Numbered from the stretch's first letter, positions 44,038 through 54,391 are shown. The stretch: DNA of 64,000 nt from Ramazzottius varieornatus (GCA_001949185.1 BDGG01000002.1:6004448-6068447); one strand, 5' to 3'. Made by a program: numbers and translations. The notes: a model not told the origin generated them from the sequence alone.

Positions 44038-44845
44038 CTCAACGATGATTTTCGTACAAACCCCACTAGTTCCATGCAGGTCCTCCAACCTTGTCGAACT
44101 ACCTAGAGCCGTATAAAAGTTAAAGTACAAAAAATGTTATACTGTATTCTCTCCGGTAATTCCCCTACGTCACTGGAACGATTTTTACAAATGATGCAAG
44201 AGTGAAATTGCAATATCTGCCACAGTGGCAAAACCGTGTCGTCATTAGACTCAATCAAGGACATGCAATCAATCGCAAGCGCGTATTTAGTTTCAAACAA
44301 AGATTAATCAGCTGTTCAACAGAAGGCTTCTTCGTATCCCTCAGACAATTCATATCCGCCGATTCGCATTGTACTTTTCGTTGCGTTTTTCTCTGTCAGA
44401 AAACTTTTGTCTTTCGAATCGCATTTTGATCTTGCAACCTACTGGTGCGATTATGGTGAAGGATGAGGAGACTGAGGAATCGACAGAAGAAACTGCGGAA
44501 GTCACTAGTCCAGCACATTCTCCTGCTTTGTCGGTTGTGCAAAGTCTTGTGAGTTTCGATGACGATGTGTTGTAGATACTGCAGTGTAGTGTTGATTTTA
44601 CGTCTTAAAACTTGTGTTTCCTTGTGATTGTTTCGTTCTTGCTGTACAAATTTTTTTTAAAATGACGTAGTAAACTGACGTAGAGCGAAAGCTGCCTGTT
44701 CGCTTCGCAAACTCTTTAACAAAAGTATCGCCTGTGACGTAGGGAAATTACTGGAGAGAATACAGTATCTCTAATTTTTTCCCGTGGTTCAAATGACTTG
44801 TTCCGATTTTTACAGTGATCCCCATGTCAAACTGAGCACATATGC
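44038..44845 (-). repeat. Inner segment of right hAT arm, interrupted
   Basis: This is the reverse complement of 40738-40914, split by the TA-flanked element at 44140-44767. The outer piece, 44768-44845, reads TGTGCTCAGTTTGACATGG from the right. It abuts the 3' end of retrotransposon 2 at about 44846. Confidence 0.85.
44140..44767. mobile_element. Small TA-flanked inverted-repeat element nested in right arm
   Basis: The terminal inverted repeats are about 34-36 bp (tactgtattctctcc-ggtaattcccctacgtcac at left, its complement with a few changes at right). TA at each end suggests Tc1/mariner or pogo-type insertion. The interior is 0.55 kb. A short plus-strand frame at 44451-44575 (MVKDEETEESTEETAEVTSP… ending SFDDDVL) resembles the acidic tail of pogo/Tigger transposases, so this may be an internally deleted copy; that last point is weak. 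Confidence 0.75.
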
Positions 44846-44987
44846 ATATTATAAAATCCATATTCGACGTCAAGACCAAATATGAAAACAATCAACAAAA
44901 TCTAACTAAGGATGCACCATTCTTCTTCAAATCTAAAATGCTATAAATTTCGTCCAAACCTCGGCTATGTACAAAAGTGCCAAATAC

Positions 44988-47179
44988 TCAAGCAGCATTG
45001 CCTCTCTGAATTTCTACGCTAATTTTCTGCTTCAAAAACGAAAGAGATCTTGGCTCGCCTGTGCGCGCAGCAACTTTCCTCCTGATCTTCTCAACGAGCT
45101 CTCGTGCTTCGTTGCCGAAGACACCATACGTTTCAAATTCGACGGGGCAAAACAGGTATCGACCCTCCAGCTCCTCGTACTTCCTCCTCTTGTTCTCCTC
45201 AGCTTGGTTTGCAGCACAACCTACCTGATTGGTGGAGCCCTGGAGATAGGTCTGTGCCAGCGTGTCCACCACAGTCACGTCCCATGCCAGAGCTTTTCCT
45301 TGGTACCACGGAACAAGCGTTAGTCCGTCGGGTCGCATGTTTCCGTCGCGCATCAATCACGTTATGAACCACGTTATGAACCTGGCAGCTAGTCAAGGCT
45401 CTGTGGATGATGTCGTTGAGTGCGTCATGCCTGCTATGGCGTCCGGCGCTGCGTTTGCAGGCTAGTCCATGACGGCCTGTGCTGTCCACCTTCGTTCCGC
45501 ATCGGCAAATATGCGTCTCGCACAGCTTGGCTCCAAGCCGTAGTCTTACAGAAATCCTAAAAGAATTATCATCTAGGAGGTTACCTAAAGTTGAGATTGG
45601 CAAGGCATTTAACCATGCCCCGGATTCCTTTGTGGAAACGGCATGGAGACGGGCTTTTTCGGTGGGCGAAGACTGCTCTAACAGGGCACGAAAGCTGGAT
45701 TCGACGGGGGGCGTGTCCCATAGCTTCTGGACTGACCGCGTCAGACCTGGCGGAGGTTCGACGTTACAGCTTGTGCGCCACAAAGTAATCCCCTCGACCA
45801 CGGCAGCATCCAAGTCTGCTTCAGGACAAATCTGAGACACGAGTGAATGTGCTGCGTGAACAGAAGCCAAATAAGCTGGTAAAGCAAGTTCAGCAGCACA
45901 TCTCAGTCTCAAACCTTTGGTGGCAGCGGGAAGGCTTGCTTGGCGCCATGCCGAGTCGTCCATATCAATATTAACGATCTTCGCGGTGCATCTGCGGATG
46001 ACATCGTCGAAATCGTGAAGTAACTGCGTCCATCTGTACGTGGGGCTGCAGCGTAGGACGTAAAGCAGCTTGGGAATACCGAGGCAGTTCTTTAAAAGGA
46101 ACAAGGCTTGATGTGACGAAATCTTTTCCAAACGTGCAGTCATCAGCTCCGCCGAATCCGTCTTTGCTTTCAGTACGCTGGGGATGGCTTCGTTGAAAAG
46201 AGGAGCTCCCAGAAGAGTCAAGTTGCTGCGTTGTGGAAGGAGGATGCCAGTACAATGAATCTGCACCTTGGCTATTGCAGTTGCGCGTTCCCGGTCCGTC
46301 CCACCAAAAGCAAATACCTCGCACTTACCCCATCAAGGTGATAAGGAGTGCCAATGATTCCGCAAGCTCCGTAGACGCCGGGTCTCTTACTGCTTTCAGC
46401 ATGTCTTTCAGGTGCTGTGGCCGGAGTCCGTCCGGACCACCAGCGGAGCCGTTGGGAAAGCTAACAACCGCGTTAATGACTTCCTCGCTTGTCACTGGCA
46501 CGGCTGGTGGCACCAAGAACTCTTTCAACGGAAACGCGACGCTGTCTTGTTCAAGACGATGTTTGGCGCGAAGTGCCTCCAATGTTTCAGTCGTAACTGG
46601 AGCCATGACATCGTCCGAAGCCAGTATACGGACTGCGCCGCTGACATCACAATCGTTAAGCTTTTGCTCCACCCTTCTCTTCAGCTCGGAATCCTCATCC
46701 ATCTTCTTCTGCTTCTTCTTGAGTGGCTTCGCAATGGCTTATTCTCCACCGGCAGGTCTTGACACGTTTTCTTTTACGATGGAGGAGAGTGATTTCTTTG
46801 TTGGCTGGTTCTTCTCGGGTTGGCGTAAAGCTACAGAGGGAAAACGGAGAAGGATGGTCCAGCTTTCGCGCTTGTTGGATCTAATGCAGTCCCTCATTGT
46901 AGTACCATAGGCGGCTGATGCAGTTGCCCTGGCTCCATGGGGTATTCTGTGCAGGGTAGCAGGTGGACGACGAGGCTCTATTGGCTCTTTTGGTGGAGGC
47001 TCGCCTGCGTTACAGGTTTGGGTCTGCTCGAGGACAACTGTTCGATCTTCTTGTGTCTTCTGACTCTTCAAGCATTTTCCCTCTCCTCGATGCCTCTTCA
47101 AGGAACCAGCGCTGGCTGCTTTGAACCCGCAGAGGTCACAAATAGCGCCACCATCAGCTGTCTTAGTCATTGCAGACAA
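44988..47179 (-). pseudogene. Broken, core-deleted RLE-type reverse transcriptase protein
   Basis: Reading right to left, the N-terminus at 47179 has one zinc finger (CDLCGFKAASAGSLKRHRGE). The RT N-terminal region at 46702-46325 has NGSAGGPDGLRPQHLKDML. The frame then stops and is joined directly to post-catalytic sequence (CEVFAFGGTDRERATAIAKV), so the part that should contain the YADD/YLDD active site, some 200 residues, is gone. The downstream connector (SSHQALFLLKNCLGIPKLLY) and a zinc knuckle (CRCGTKVDSTGRHGLACKR) are present. The endonuclease is in another frame at 45356-44988: RPDGLTLVPWYQGKALAWDV is the PD...D core. There are at least two frame changes. It cannot be self-mobile. Confidence 0.82.
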
Positions 47180-47409
47180 CGATCATGGCCTGGTAGTCTT
47201 ACAAGGCCTCAGGATGAGTCCCGAGATGTGAACGAGGCCAGACGATGCTGACGACGAAAACCAAGAGAGGGGTGGCAGAGACGAAGCTTTCCAATGGATT
47301 GATTGTTGAACAGCTTTCCTAGTTAGGCCTGATTTCGTCAGACTTTTCGATCCTGCAACAAAACGTCGAGAAAGGCAGCGCAGTACACGGAGCAAGAAGT
47401 GACTCTGGC

Positions 47410-47662
47410 TACAGCACCGTAGGGTACAAAATGTACCTGGTAGACTTATGTAGCCTTCGAAGTGAGTCGTGGCTTGTGAGAAGGTAAGGCGAAGCGGATG
47501 AGCAGAAGGGAGATCCGGGCTAGCGGTTAATCCTGATCACCGTGGGTTGGCGTCCTTTGATTGAGAGATTGACCCCACCTGCAAAAACTAAAAGCGGCAG
47601 TATCCTCACGACCACAGCACCATAGGGTAGAAAGATCTACCTGGTAGCCTTATGTAGCCTTC
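47410..47662 (-). repeat. Tandem pair of 51-bp motifs in retrotransposon 2 leader
   Basis: 47410-47460 and 47612-47662 share cagcacc-tagggta and acctggtag-cttatgtagcctt with about 85% identity, spaced by 202 bp. Repeated 5' leader modules are common as internal promoters of non-LTR elements; that role here is inferred. Confidence 0.7.
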
Positions 47663-48007
47663 TGGGGTCCAGTAGGATATCGCAAAGGTGGAGGAAACAC
47701 GCAAAGGAGGATCCGGAAGGTAAAGTAAACTTCTACGGAAGGCTTACGGTTAGGCATTCCCACTTTCTGCTCAGTCTGCTCACTCCAAGATGGTTTGACT
47801 TTGCCGTCGATTCCAAAACCTTGGACGATTCTTTGTCTTTCTGATGTCTCAAAACACCAGGCGGAAGTATCAAAGATAGGAGAACATCGACGTTAGACAG
47901 CAAAAGATGCAGTTGAAACCGCACTTGATACTTTGTTGAAACATCTTTTGTTGAAACTTACGATCTGAACAAACTTTTGGAAAGAAAAACACACACAAAG
48001 ATGTGAC

Positions 48008-48115
48008 TGCACATTACTGTATTTTTCTGCATGTATTTCAACCGACCGCGGACACAGTCGCGGACACGGCCACGCCTAGTCGGACACCTTTGACGTCACC
48101 CGATAGTATCCACTG
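48008..48115 (-). repeat. Right outer terminal inverted repeat of the hAT element
   Basis: This is the reverse complement of the left repeat at 37328-37435. It ends with …gtatccactg, followed by the duplicated gttcgacg. Confidence 0.9.
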
Positions 48116-48123
48116 GTTCGACG
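48116..48123. repeat. 8-bp target-site duplication, right
   Basis: gttcgacg, identical to 37320-37327. Confidence 0.93.
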
Positions 48124-48792
48124 GATGATTTACGCGGTGAATTATCGAAGACACAGATCGGGTTTGCACAATTAAGTACGGCCCAGCTCTCGCTGTCAGA
48201 CCACCAACCAACATTTTTGTGATTCCTAAAACGCGTTCCGAATGTTAGTCGAACACCAGTTCTCCGGTTTATTAAGGTAGAAGTTGGATGGTCAAGACAG
48301 ATTTTCTGTTGCAACTTGCATTGTGGCAGCTCGTACGCGACGACTGCTTAAATCTGGATATTAGGCGGCGTAAATCACCCGTCGAACGCTGGCCAAAACA
48401 GAAATTTCGAGCGAAGTAATCAAGCCAAGATTAGGCTTTGTAATCAACTGAAGACCGGCAATGATAACCTCGTTATTTGAACGCCGCCCCTTTTAGCTTC
48501 TGTCCATAGTCCGCTCATTCCACCGGGAGTCAGTTGTTCGATCGCCGGCGGCGACGGGACTCCGGATGGACTTCTTCAGTAGAATATTCCGCACAACGAG
48601 TTACGCCGAGGTCCGTATGGGTTCTGCACGCTATTTGGTACTGCTTCTTCTCCCAACAAAAGTGTCACGCGAGCCATGGTCGTTACCATAGATCTCTCTA
48701 AACATGTGGCGGAGCTACCGGAGGAACGGAAACTTCTCGATTTCCGTGCGCTTTTAGTTAGACAGCTGTATTGATAGTGCGCCTCATCCGGT
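48124..48792. other. Region right of the transposon nest, no gene assigned
   Basis: I checked the minus strand for MSH2 mismatch-binding or connector-domain sequence and found none. A 72-codon minus frame overlapping the transposon end (48096-48314) is not recognisable. A promoter for the plus-strand locus may lie near 48500-48790. Confidence 0.4.
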
Positions 48793-50499
48793 ATGATCCA
48801 GCCGGCTACGAACGATGAAGTGCAACCCGTGGAGGAACCGTCTCCAGCGAGTTTGTCTGCTGATGACAACGATCTTCGGGTATGCCCGTTCAGGACGAAT
48901 GCCAGAAATTATATGGTGGAGGATATGGTGAGAATCAAGCTTACCGGGAATGGTGCTCTATGTTATTCCAGCAAGGAAGGAAGCTACTAGGACGAAGCTC
49001 CAGCCTGGAAGCCAGATGGGAGAAAACTGGAGTGAGAAAGATTTGCACCCAAGGTAAAAGATGGCAGGTAAATCTACAACCCTCCTTTGTTGATACAGTC
49101 CTACCTGTGAGATGTGACAATTGCTTCTTCTGCAACCGAACAGCGTTTCTTCGCGAGACTACTGGCCATGCACTGCGCAGCATCATCAGCTGATCGACGT
49201 CCAGTTATGGCTTGACTTGATCAAGTAATCAAACGCGTGTCTGATCGGCTGCTCGGTCTCATGCGAGCAGCATAGCGAGCAGCCCCGTGGACACACGTAC
49301 CGTCCGGAACTGAAATCGGGCGTTTGAACTGTCACTTCTTGCAGGTAGGACTGTATCAGTCTGGTTTTGTGTTTTACGCGATTTGTGATAATGATGGATT
49401 TCGACCGTCCGCCCGAAGACGAGGGCGCATCAACGCCATGTCTAGGCCAGACCCGGCAATGGTGGGAAAACGACCACCCTAAACGGCTCTGATATACGAG
49501 TCCAAATGGAGACCGAAGAGCGATACAAACATCGCGAGCGGGTGGACTGTAATTACATTTCAAGTATCTTCCTTCAGCCTCCAAAACTTGTGCTACTTCA
49601 TACACCACTGAACAGATGACTTCCAAGCTTCTGTCAGCTACTCCAAGCTTAAGACGATGCGAGAATTGATTCGATGCACTCGCGGCCGAAATCAATAGCA
49701 GTGAAGTGTGGCACAAAATCAATCAGACAAACGGCGGTTTTATTGATATACGCTATATCGTTTCCCATCCTAGATTGGTTTGCTAGCCGAGGCCTGAATT
49801 TAACGCTGTGCTTTCTTGTAGCGATTATCCACATGCTAAAGTTCCTTACCCCTCCAGAAAACGCACTTCCGGTGACGGACCAAATACTGTAAGGTTCTTG
49901 AACGGGTTTGTGGAATGATCTGCCTTATCCTGACAAAACTAAAATGATGCTTCGCAGATCAATCTGGCGTTTCTTCGATCCTGAACTGTCGACTAGGGAG
50001 CAGTGCACGAAGGAGCAGCTTTCTTTCCTTGAAACGTTCGAAGCACGAGAAACCATCCGAACGTTAACTAAGAATAATCGAGTTTTGGAAACGAAGGTGG
50101 ATAGCCGTCAAAAATATAAATCTGGCTCAAACGGACTGTAGTTCTGCTGCTCATTGCTTATAGATACGAATGGAGAAGGATGGAATCAGTCATCTACTCC
50201 AGCTGAGTCGCAGCCACCTGGCGAAACAACGATTAGACGCCCCGTCCACCCACGTCGGCGGACTTCCAGGTCTTCCAGCAGGAGTAACAAACTCACCAGC
50301 CGCTGTTCTCGCCCCACCAGTGATTATGATCGTGCCTGACGCCGTCGTTGAGTATGCGCCAGAGGAAGCAAGAGTTGAACAGGGGGCGATCACGACCACC
50401 AAAATCGTCGGCCTAGATAATCTTGATGACAGCTCCTTTCTTAACTGGCTTATGATGCCCAGCCCTGGTGAATGTTCGCGTGAATCAAGCAGTAATTGA
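48793..50499 (+). CDS. Poorly resolved plus-strand gene, hypothetical
   Basis: Several open segments look protein-like but no single exon model is firm. 48793-48880 reads MIQPATNDEVQPVEEPSPAS. 48882-49193 contains YGENQAYREWCSMLFQQGRK and a Cys cluster (VRCDNCFFCNRTAFL). 49344-49480 follows a clean acceptor (tcttgcag) with VGLYQSGFVFYAICDNDGF. 49959-50096 reads RSIWRFFDPELSTREQCTKE. 50163-50499, after acceptor gcttatag, ends DDSSFLNWLMMPSPGECSRE. The last two join in frame. I do not recognise a family. It converges on the TBC gene at 50550. Some segments may not belong to the same gene. Confidence 0.4.
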
Positions 50500-50549
50500 A
50501 GTTTTCTTTACTTGTCATGTATGTGCAATATTGAAGTAGTGTTTACATG

Positions 50550-52472
50550 TCAGGAAAACAAGGCAAGTTGTAAAAGAGGAACAACCTGAATGTTAAATAT
50601 ATCAGACAGAACGACACCGACGTCTCGACAAGTGCTACATTTCAATAAAACTTTTCCTCTGGAAATGAAAATGCCCAAAGATAAAAGTGTCAGAATCCGA
50701 AGATCGTTGTAGCCTATTATACGATCCCAAAGTAAAAGGAGCTGATCTATTTCCATATATCCCGAGAACGCCATTATGATCCAAGGCATGACATGGGCGC
50801 CAGGATGGAAGCCCAATGTGACCCGAAGATGTTCCCATATCAGTGGCTCTTTCGCATACAGCAGGTTCTCGAACAACCTGTATAAGGACAGGATGCTCTG
50901 GGGATGTGTTGATATTTCATGCAGGAGGTGGAAATAGCGTCTGTAGAGTTCTCGAAACATGAAGTATGCTGGCGACGTTTGAAGGCAAACGTAAGCCAGC
51001 GGAGCTACGTACATTGGGAACTCGTGAAACGGAAGTGACATCTGATGGAACTCTTCCGGCTTCCTGGACCAAGGGGTGTCTTTTTCAGGATCCGCAGTCC
51101 GTCTTATATTGTCTCGCAGAAATATAAGTAAAACTTGCTGCGTCTGCGAGACGAAGTTGAAAAACTGGTCGGAGTTCCCCACACTTTCGGACACTGAAAA
51201 GAAGCTCATCCAGTCGGAGAAGGATTCGTACCTCAAAAATGAACGGAAGAGGTCTTGATATTCGCGCTTCTCGTGAGTTTTGTCGCGCAAGAGCAGACTC
51301 CAGGTGGGTGCCCGCAAGTTTGCGGTACAGCCGAGCCGGCAAAGTCTCGTCACTTGCAGAATATCGCGACGTCGCAGACTTCTGAGCAAAGGCCTTTCCT
51401 TCTTGGTCGTTAGAGACTTGTAGTCCTTCTCGAAATAACTGACTTGATAGTTGTTATACATTGGCGAAAGCTCCGCAAAAACTTCCCTCATACTATCTCC
51501 CGTCGTATTTCGGGAAGTGGCGGTGGAGAGCCAAAAATCGGCAGGAAGTGCAATCTCCTCTTTTGATCTCCATTCTCGCGGGAAAGGAAACTCCAGCAGG
51601 CAATCGACAAAATTTTCTAGAGTAACCACAGGTCCAATATCCTTCAGTTGTTTTCTGAAGGGCGTGAGATCGTCTAAAGTATCCCATTTGGTCCACATCG
51701 AATGGCAGTCCTCTTCGGATCGAGGTTTCCATAAAACACAATCTTCCCTATTCGACAGTAAAGTTTGGAACGCTTTCCTGGTTTTCCTTTCCCACCGTAT
51801 TCGAAAAAGCGACACGTCGTTCATATACTGTGCAGACCACTCAGCACAGTTTCGCAGTTGATATCTTTCCAAATACAACCGAGAAAACTCCTGACAGCAA
51901 CGTCGAAGCAGATATCGCTTCCGCTTCCAACATGAGGCTATGCTTCCGACCCTGCGCAGTCTTGGAAAAAGATCAGAGGTCCTCCTTGCCGGACGTCTCA
52001 TCCATGGTCGGATAACTTCCGGGTGAGACTTGCGAAACCTAAGGACAAGAGACTCCACCCTCGTCGGCAGTCGAATTACTTTATGGTATCTGTCATCGCT
52101 GGATCCACGAGGGGTGGCGGTGGGTTGTGAAGCTTTGTTCCTTTGTGGGTCTCTGTCAGGTTGTCGTGCCAGTGTCGCTGTCCGTGGGACTTTCGGTGTA
52201 GACGACGGAGCGCCATGCTTTAACAGCGGTTGTACTTTTCTAGCACTCTTTATAGTGGCAGAAAATCCAGACGAATTCCTAATAGAGTCTATGCTAGTCG
52301 AAGGACGCTCTGGCTTTTCGTACGCGTTCAAGATTCTCTCGGACAACGGGTCTCGAGTGCGCCCTACATCTCGCTTAAGCTGCGGAATTACACAGTGATA
52401 CATTATTTTAAAATAAGATGTCGGGTAACAATTACCGCGCAACAGACCGGGTGTCATGAACCACTTATACAC
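50550..52472 (-). CDS. TBC1D19: TBC1D19-like RabGAP domain protein, intronless
   Basis: TBC proteins stimulate GTP hydrolysis by Rab GTPases. One uninterrupted minus-strand frame of 640 codons. The C-terminal half matches TBC1D19: PFHEFPMYVAPLAYVCLQTS, RELYRRYFHLLHEISTHPQS, LFENLLYAKEPLIWEHLRV, MAFSGYMEIDQLLLLWDRII and the very end QVVPLLQLALFS. The TBC region starts around LRAPTWSLLLRD; the usual catalytic Arg and Gln fingers are not obvious, as in several atypical TBC members. The first 200 residues are basic and low-complexity (RKVQPLLKHGAPSSTPKV…) and are not recognisable. The true start may be later than 52472, and the first ~45 codons could include unspliced sequence. Lack of introns contrasts with every neighbouring gene except the two-exon ones, raising the possibility of a retrocopy. 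Confidence 0.72.
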   Translation of the reverse strand: MYKWFMTPGLLRGNCYPTSYFKIMYHCVIPQLKRDVGRTRDPLSERILNAYEKPERPSTSIDSIRNSSGFSATIKSARKVQPLLKHGAPSSTPKVPRTATLARQPDRDPQRNKASQPTATPRGSSDDRYHKVIRLPTRVESLVLRFRKSHPEVIRPWMRRPARRTSDLFPRLRRVGSIASCWKRKRYLLRRCCQEFSRLYLERYQLRNCAEWSAQYMNDVSLFRIRWERKTRKAFQTLLSNREDCVLWKPRSEEDCHSMWTKWDTLDDLTPFRKQLKDIGPVVTLENFVDCLLEFPFPREWRSKEEIALPADFWLSTATSRNTTGDSMREVFAELSPMYNNYQVSYFEKDYKSLTTKKERPLLRSLRRRDILQVTRLCRLGCTANLRAPTWSLLLRDKTHEKREYQDLFRSFLRYESFSDWMSFFSVSESVGNSDQFFNFVSQTQQVLLIFLRDNIRRTADPEKDTPWSRKPEEFHQMSLPFHEFPMYVAPLAYVCLQTSPAYFMFRELYRRYFHLLHEISTHPQSILSLYRLFENLLYAKEPLIWEHLRVTLGFHPGAHVMPWIIMAFSGYMEIDQLLLLWDRIIGYNDLRILTLLSLGIFISRGKVLLKCSTCRDVGVVLSDIFNIQVVPLLQLALFS

Positions 52473-52730
52473 GTTTACTCGGAAAACCTCCTTGTATCAA
52501 AATATCCGAAGCTAAATCTGGAGCTCTTGTTATCAGCGATAGATCATAGTAGTTCGAGACCCTCACAAGAAAAGAAGCTCAGGAACCCTAACCGAGTGAA
52601 AGCTTGAAGAAACGGGGCAACTTTCACAAAACTCGTGACTAGTCGCGAACGGAAGATCACCCTCAAGAAAGAACTGATCAAAACCATAGGAAAGTTCCCA
52701 CAGAACGTCGTGTCCTGTAAGACTCGTACT
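52473..52730. other. Short spacer between TBC1D19-like gene and GTF2B
   Basis: This spacer lies between two minus-strand genes. It would carry the GTF2B 3' UTR and the TBC gene promoter. Nothing else was seen. Confidence 0.4.
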
Positions 52731-53749
52731 TCACGCCAGTTCAGCAGCTTTCGGAAGCCTGCCTACACGCACCTTTGGCTTGAAGTCTTTCGGTAGGAAC
52801 TCATCCTTCTTGGTCTCCAATCCAATGAGCATCTTCTTGTAGGCGTCCGTGATCGCGTGCTTGGTGATCCCAGTGTTCATTTGTACAATCTCCTGGAAAG
52901 TTATCGCCTTCTCACCAGACATCGCTTTGACAACCACGACTGCAGCAGCGCCGATCAGGTCAGGACCGGAGCTCGGGAAGAGGTCGCTCTTAGTCGCAGC
53001 TTCAGCCAAGTGCTTTCCGACCTTGATGGCTTCCTTGTCCAGCCCGAAAGCCGACCCGTAACGATCGACGAAGTCCTTCTCGCGCACTTGAGCCATCGTA
53101 TCAGGCAGCTTGCAGTACTTCATGACTTCTTTGTAGCATTTCGCCACTTGCTTCCGTGTGCTCTGTGAAGTTCCGCAGATCTCTTCCAGCGACTGAGGGA
53201 TCTGTCTCTGTCGGCAAGCGATGTACAGGCAGCAGATGCCCAATGCGTCCTTCCGCGAACCTGAAAGACCACAAACATGTTGCACAAAACTTACACGTAC
53301 GGTACTACTTGACGAGAGCAAGAGATACCTGCGAATGTCTTCTTGTCCGTCACTTCCTTATAGATTTCGATGGCTGTTTCGATGACGCTTGGGGGAAGGT
53401 GGGCGCGATCTGCAACATTCTCGATATCCTTGCAAGCTGCTTTGAAAGCTCGTTCTTTGGGAGAAGTCGTGGACTTGAGATACTTTGTTCCATTGCTGCC
53501 CAAAGGCGTCGGTCCAATCATCGTACTCAGATCGCTTCCGTCGTGGAACATATCCTCGGCTTTCCCGACTCTAGAGTTGTCGACACCATCACCAAAGTTT
53601 CGCCACTCGCTACCAGGATCGACGAGACGATCGCCCACAACAAGTCCGCATTGGGAACAGACCAGGTTACCGGATGCATAGTCGTCTATCATCCTGGCAT
53701 CCGGATGGGACTTGCAGCACACTCGGTCCATAAAAAGCTTGTCCGACAT
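52731..53749 (-). CDS. GTF2B: General transcription factor TFIIB
   Basis: Bridges TBP-bound promoter DNA and RNA polymerase II during initiation. Exons on the minus strand 53749-53329 and 53260-52731 sum to 951 nt and 316 residues, the same length as human TFIIB. The N-terminal zinc ribbon has C-x4-H...C-x2-C (RVCCKSHPDARMIDDYASGN, LVCSQCGLVVGDR). The B-reader/linker follows (VDPGSEWRNFGDG...DPSR-like segment, IGPTPLG). Two cyclin-like repeats follow: one across the intron (FKAACKDIENVADRAHLPPS…SRKDALGICCLYIACRQRQI) and one with FVDRYGSAFGLDKEAIKVGK and AAAVVVVKAMSGEKAITFQE. Start MSDKLFMDRVCC is the expected one. No oddities. Confidence 0.96.
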
Positions 53750-54391
53750 TCTCTAAAACTGAAACGTCCTTGTTAGTCCTTACTTTACTTAGAGAAAAAT
53801 TGCTCTCTACCACCGTTTACACTTACCAGTAATTCCAACCTCGGTATAATCACGAAAGAAGCTTAGTCAGTCGGAGCAGCTTGGGCCTTGGATCTAGAGA
53901 ACGTCGGGCCAAAATGCACTTCAGGCTCTTTAACACAAGCGAAACGAGAAACGCCAGAATTAAGATTTACTCAGAGCACCTTCTACCAAGGGATCACATG
54001 AATCTCATTTGGAACGAGGGAAAGTAAACTTTATGAACTTGCAGAACTGAAAGCAGGACAAGGTTCTGCAAACAGGAGTGCAGACTGCGGGATTTGCAAA
54101 ATCCGGATCCGATCGCATTTGAAAGACTCTGATTCTCTAAAGTCTGAACGGCGGTCTCCTTTGCATACTGTTGCGTGACGTCATCAGACTGTGCGCCGGC
54201 ACCGTGGGTCCACAACCGTGAGTTGGTAAACTGCTTGGTGCACCTGCATACCCGTCGTGCAGTTTCTCTGTTTAAATTAGGCGTGTACGTGCGTGTCGAT
54301 GCCCATGCACGTTTGCAACTGGTCGACGCGCCTGACGTCACAATATTACTTTTGTTTACGTTTTTGAGCTTCGTCAATTTCTTAAAACTTT
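53750..54391. other. GTF2B upstream region
   Basis: Expected to contain the GTF2B promoter and 5' UTR. No coding sequence was recognised. A dispersed repeat begins at 54392. Confidence 0.4.

Larger units (their letters stand above)
44846..48007 (-). mobile_element. R2-like non-LTR retrotransposon 2 (RLE type, internally deleted)
   Basis: The limits are inferred from where hAT arm similarity stops on each side. It is oriented opposite to retrotransposon 1, so both have their 3' ends facing the centre of the hAT element. The 5' region (47400-48000) contains a tandem pair of 51-bp motifs. It belongs to a different family from retrotransposon 1, judging by its protein. Confidence 0.68.
37328..48115. 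mobile_element. Composite hAT transposon nest with terminal inverted repeats
   Basis: The ends are inverted repeats of about 105 bp at roughly 90% identity (left 37328 to about 37435; right 48115 down to about 48008), starting CAGTGGATACTATCGGGTGA, bounded by perfect 8-bp duplications. A second pair of inverted segments lies further in: 40738-40914 and 44845-44038. Between them is a decayed hAT transposase. Between outer and inner segments on each side sits a non-LTR retrotransposon, with the two convergent. Removing those two (about 3.3 and 3.2 kb) and a 0.63-kb TA-flanked insert leaves an element of about 3.7 kb with arms of about 280 bp and a central transposase, a normal hAT size. Most parsimonious reading: one hAT element hit by three later insertions. 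It lies just upstream of the truncated MSH2 reading frame. Confidence 0.85.

Noticed and set aside
40738-44845. Inner inverted repeats as an independent transposon with its own target duplication
   Set aside because: The bases beyond the inner repeats (catcatg versus tatgcat) do not form a duplication. They are better explained as inner parts of the outer hAT arms separated by retrotransposon insertions.
44988-47179. Long minus-strand frames as a host gene
   Set aside because: The zinc finger, RT blocks, zinc knuckle and PD...D nuclease identify a retrotransposon; frame breaks and the missing core show it is dead.
48096-48314. Minus-strand frame right of the nest as the missing MSH2 N-terminus
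   Set aside because: It shows no resemblance to the mismatch-binding or connector domain, and its end lies inside the transposon repeat.
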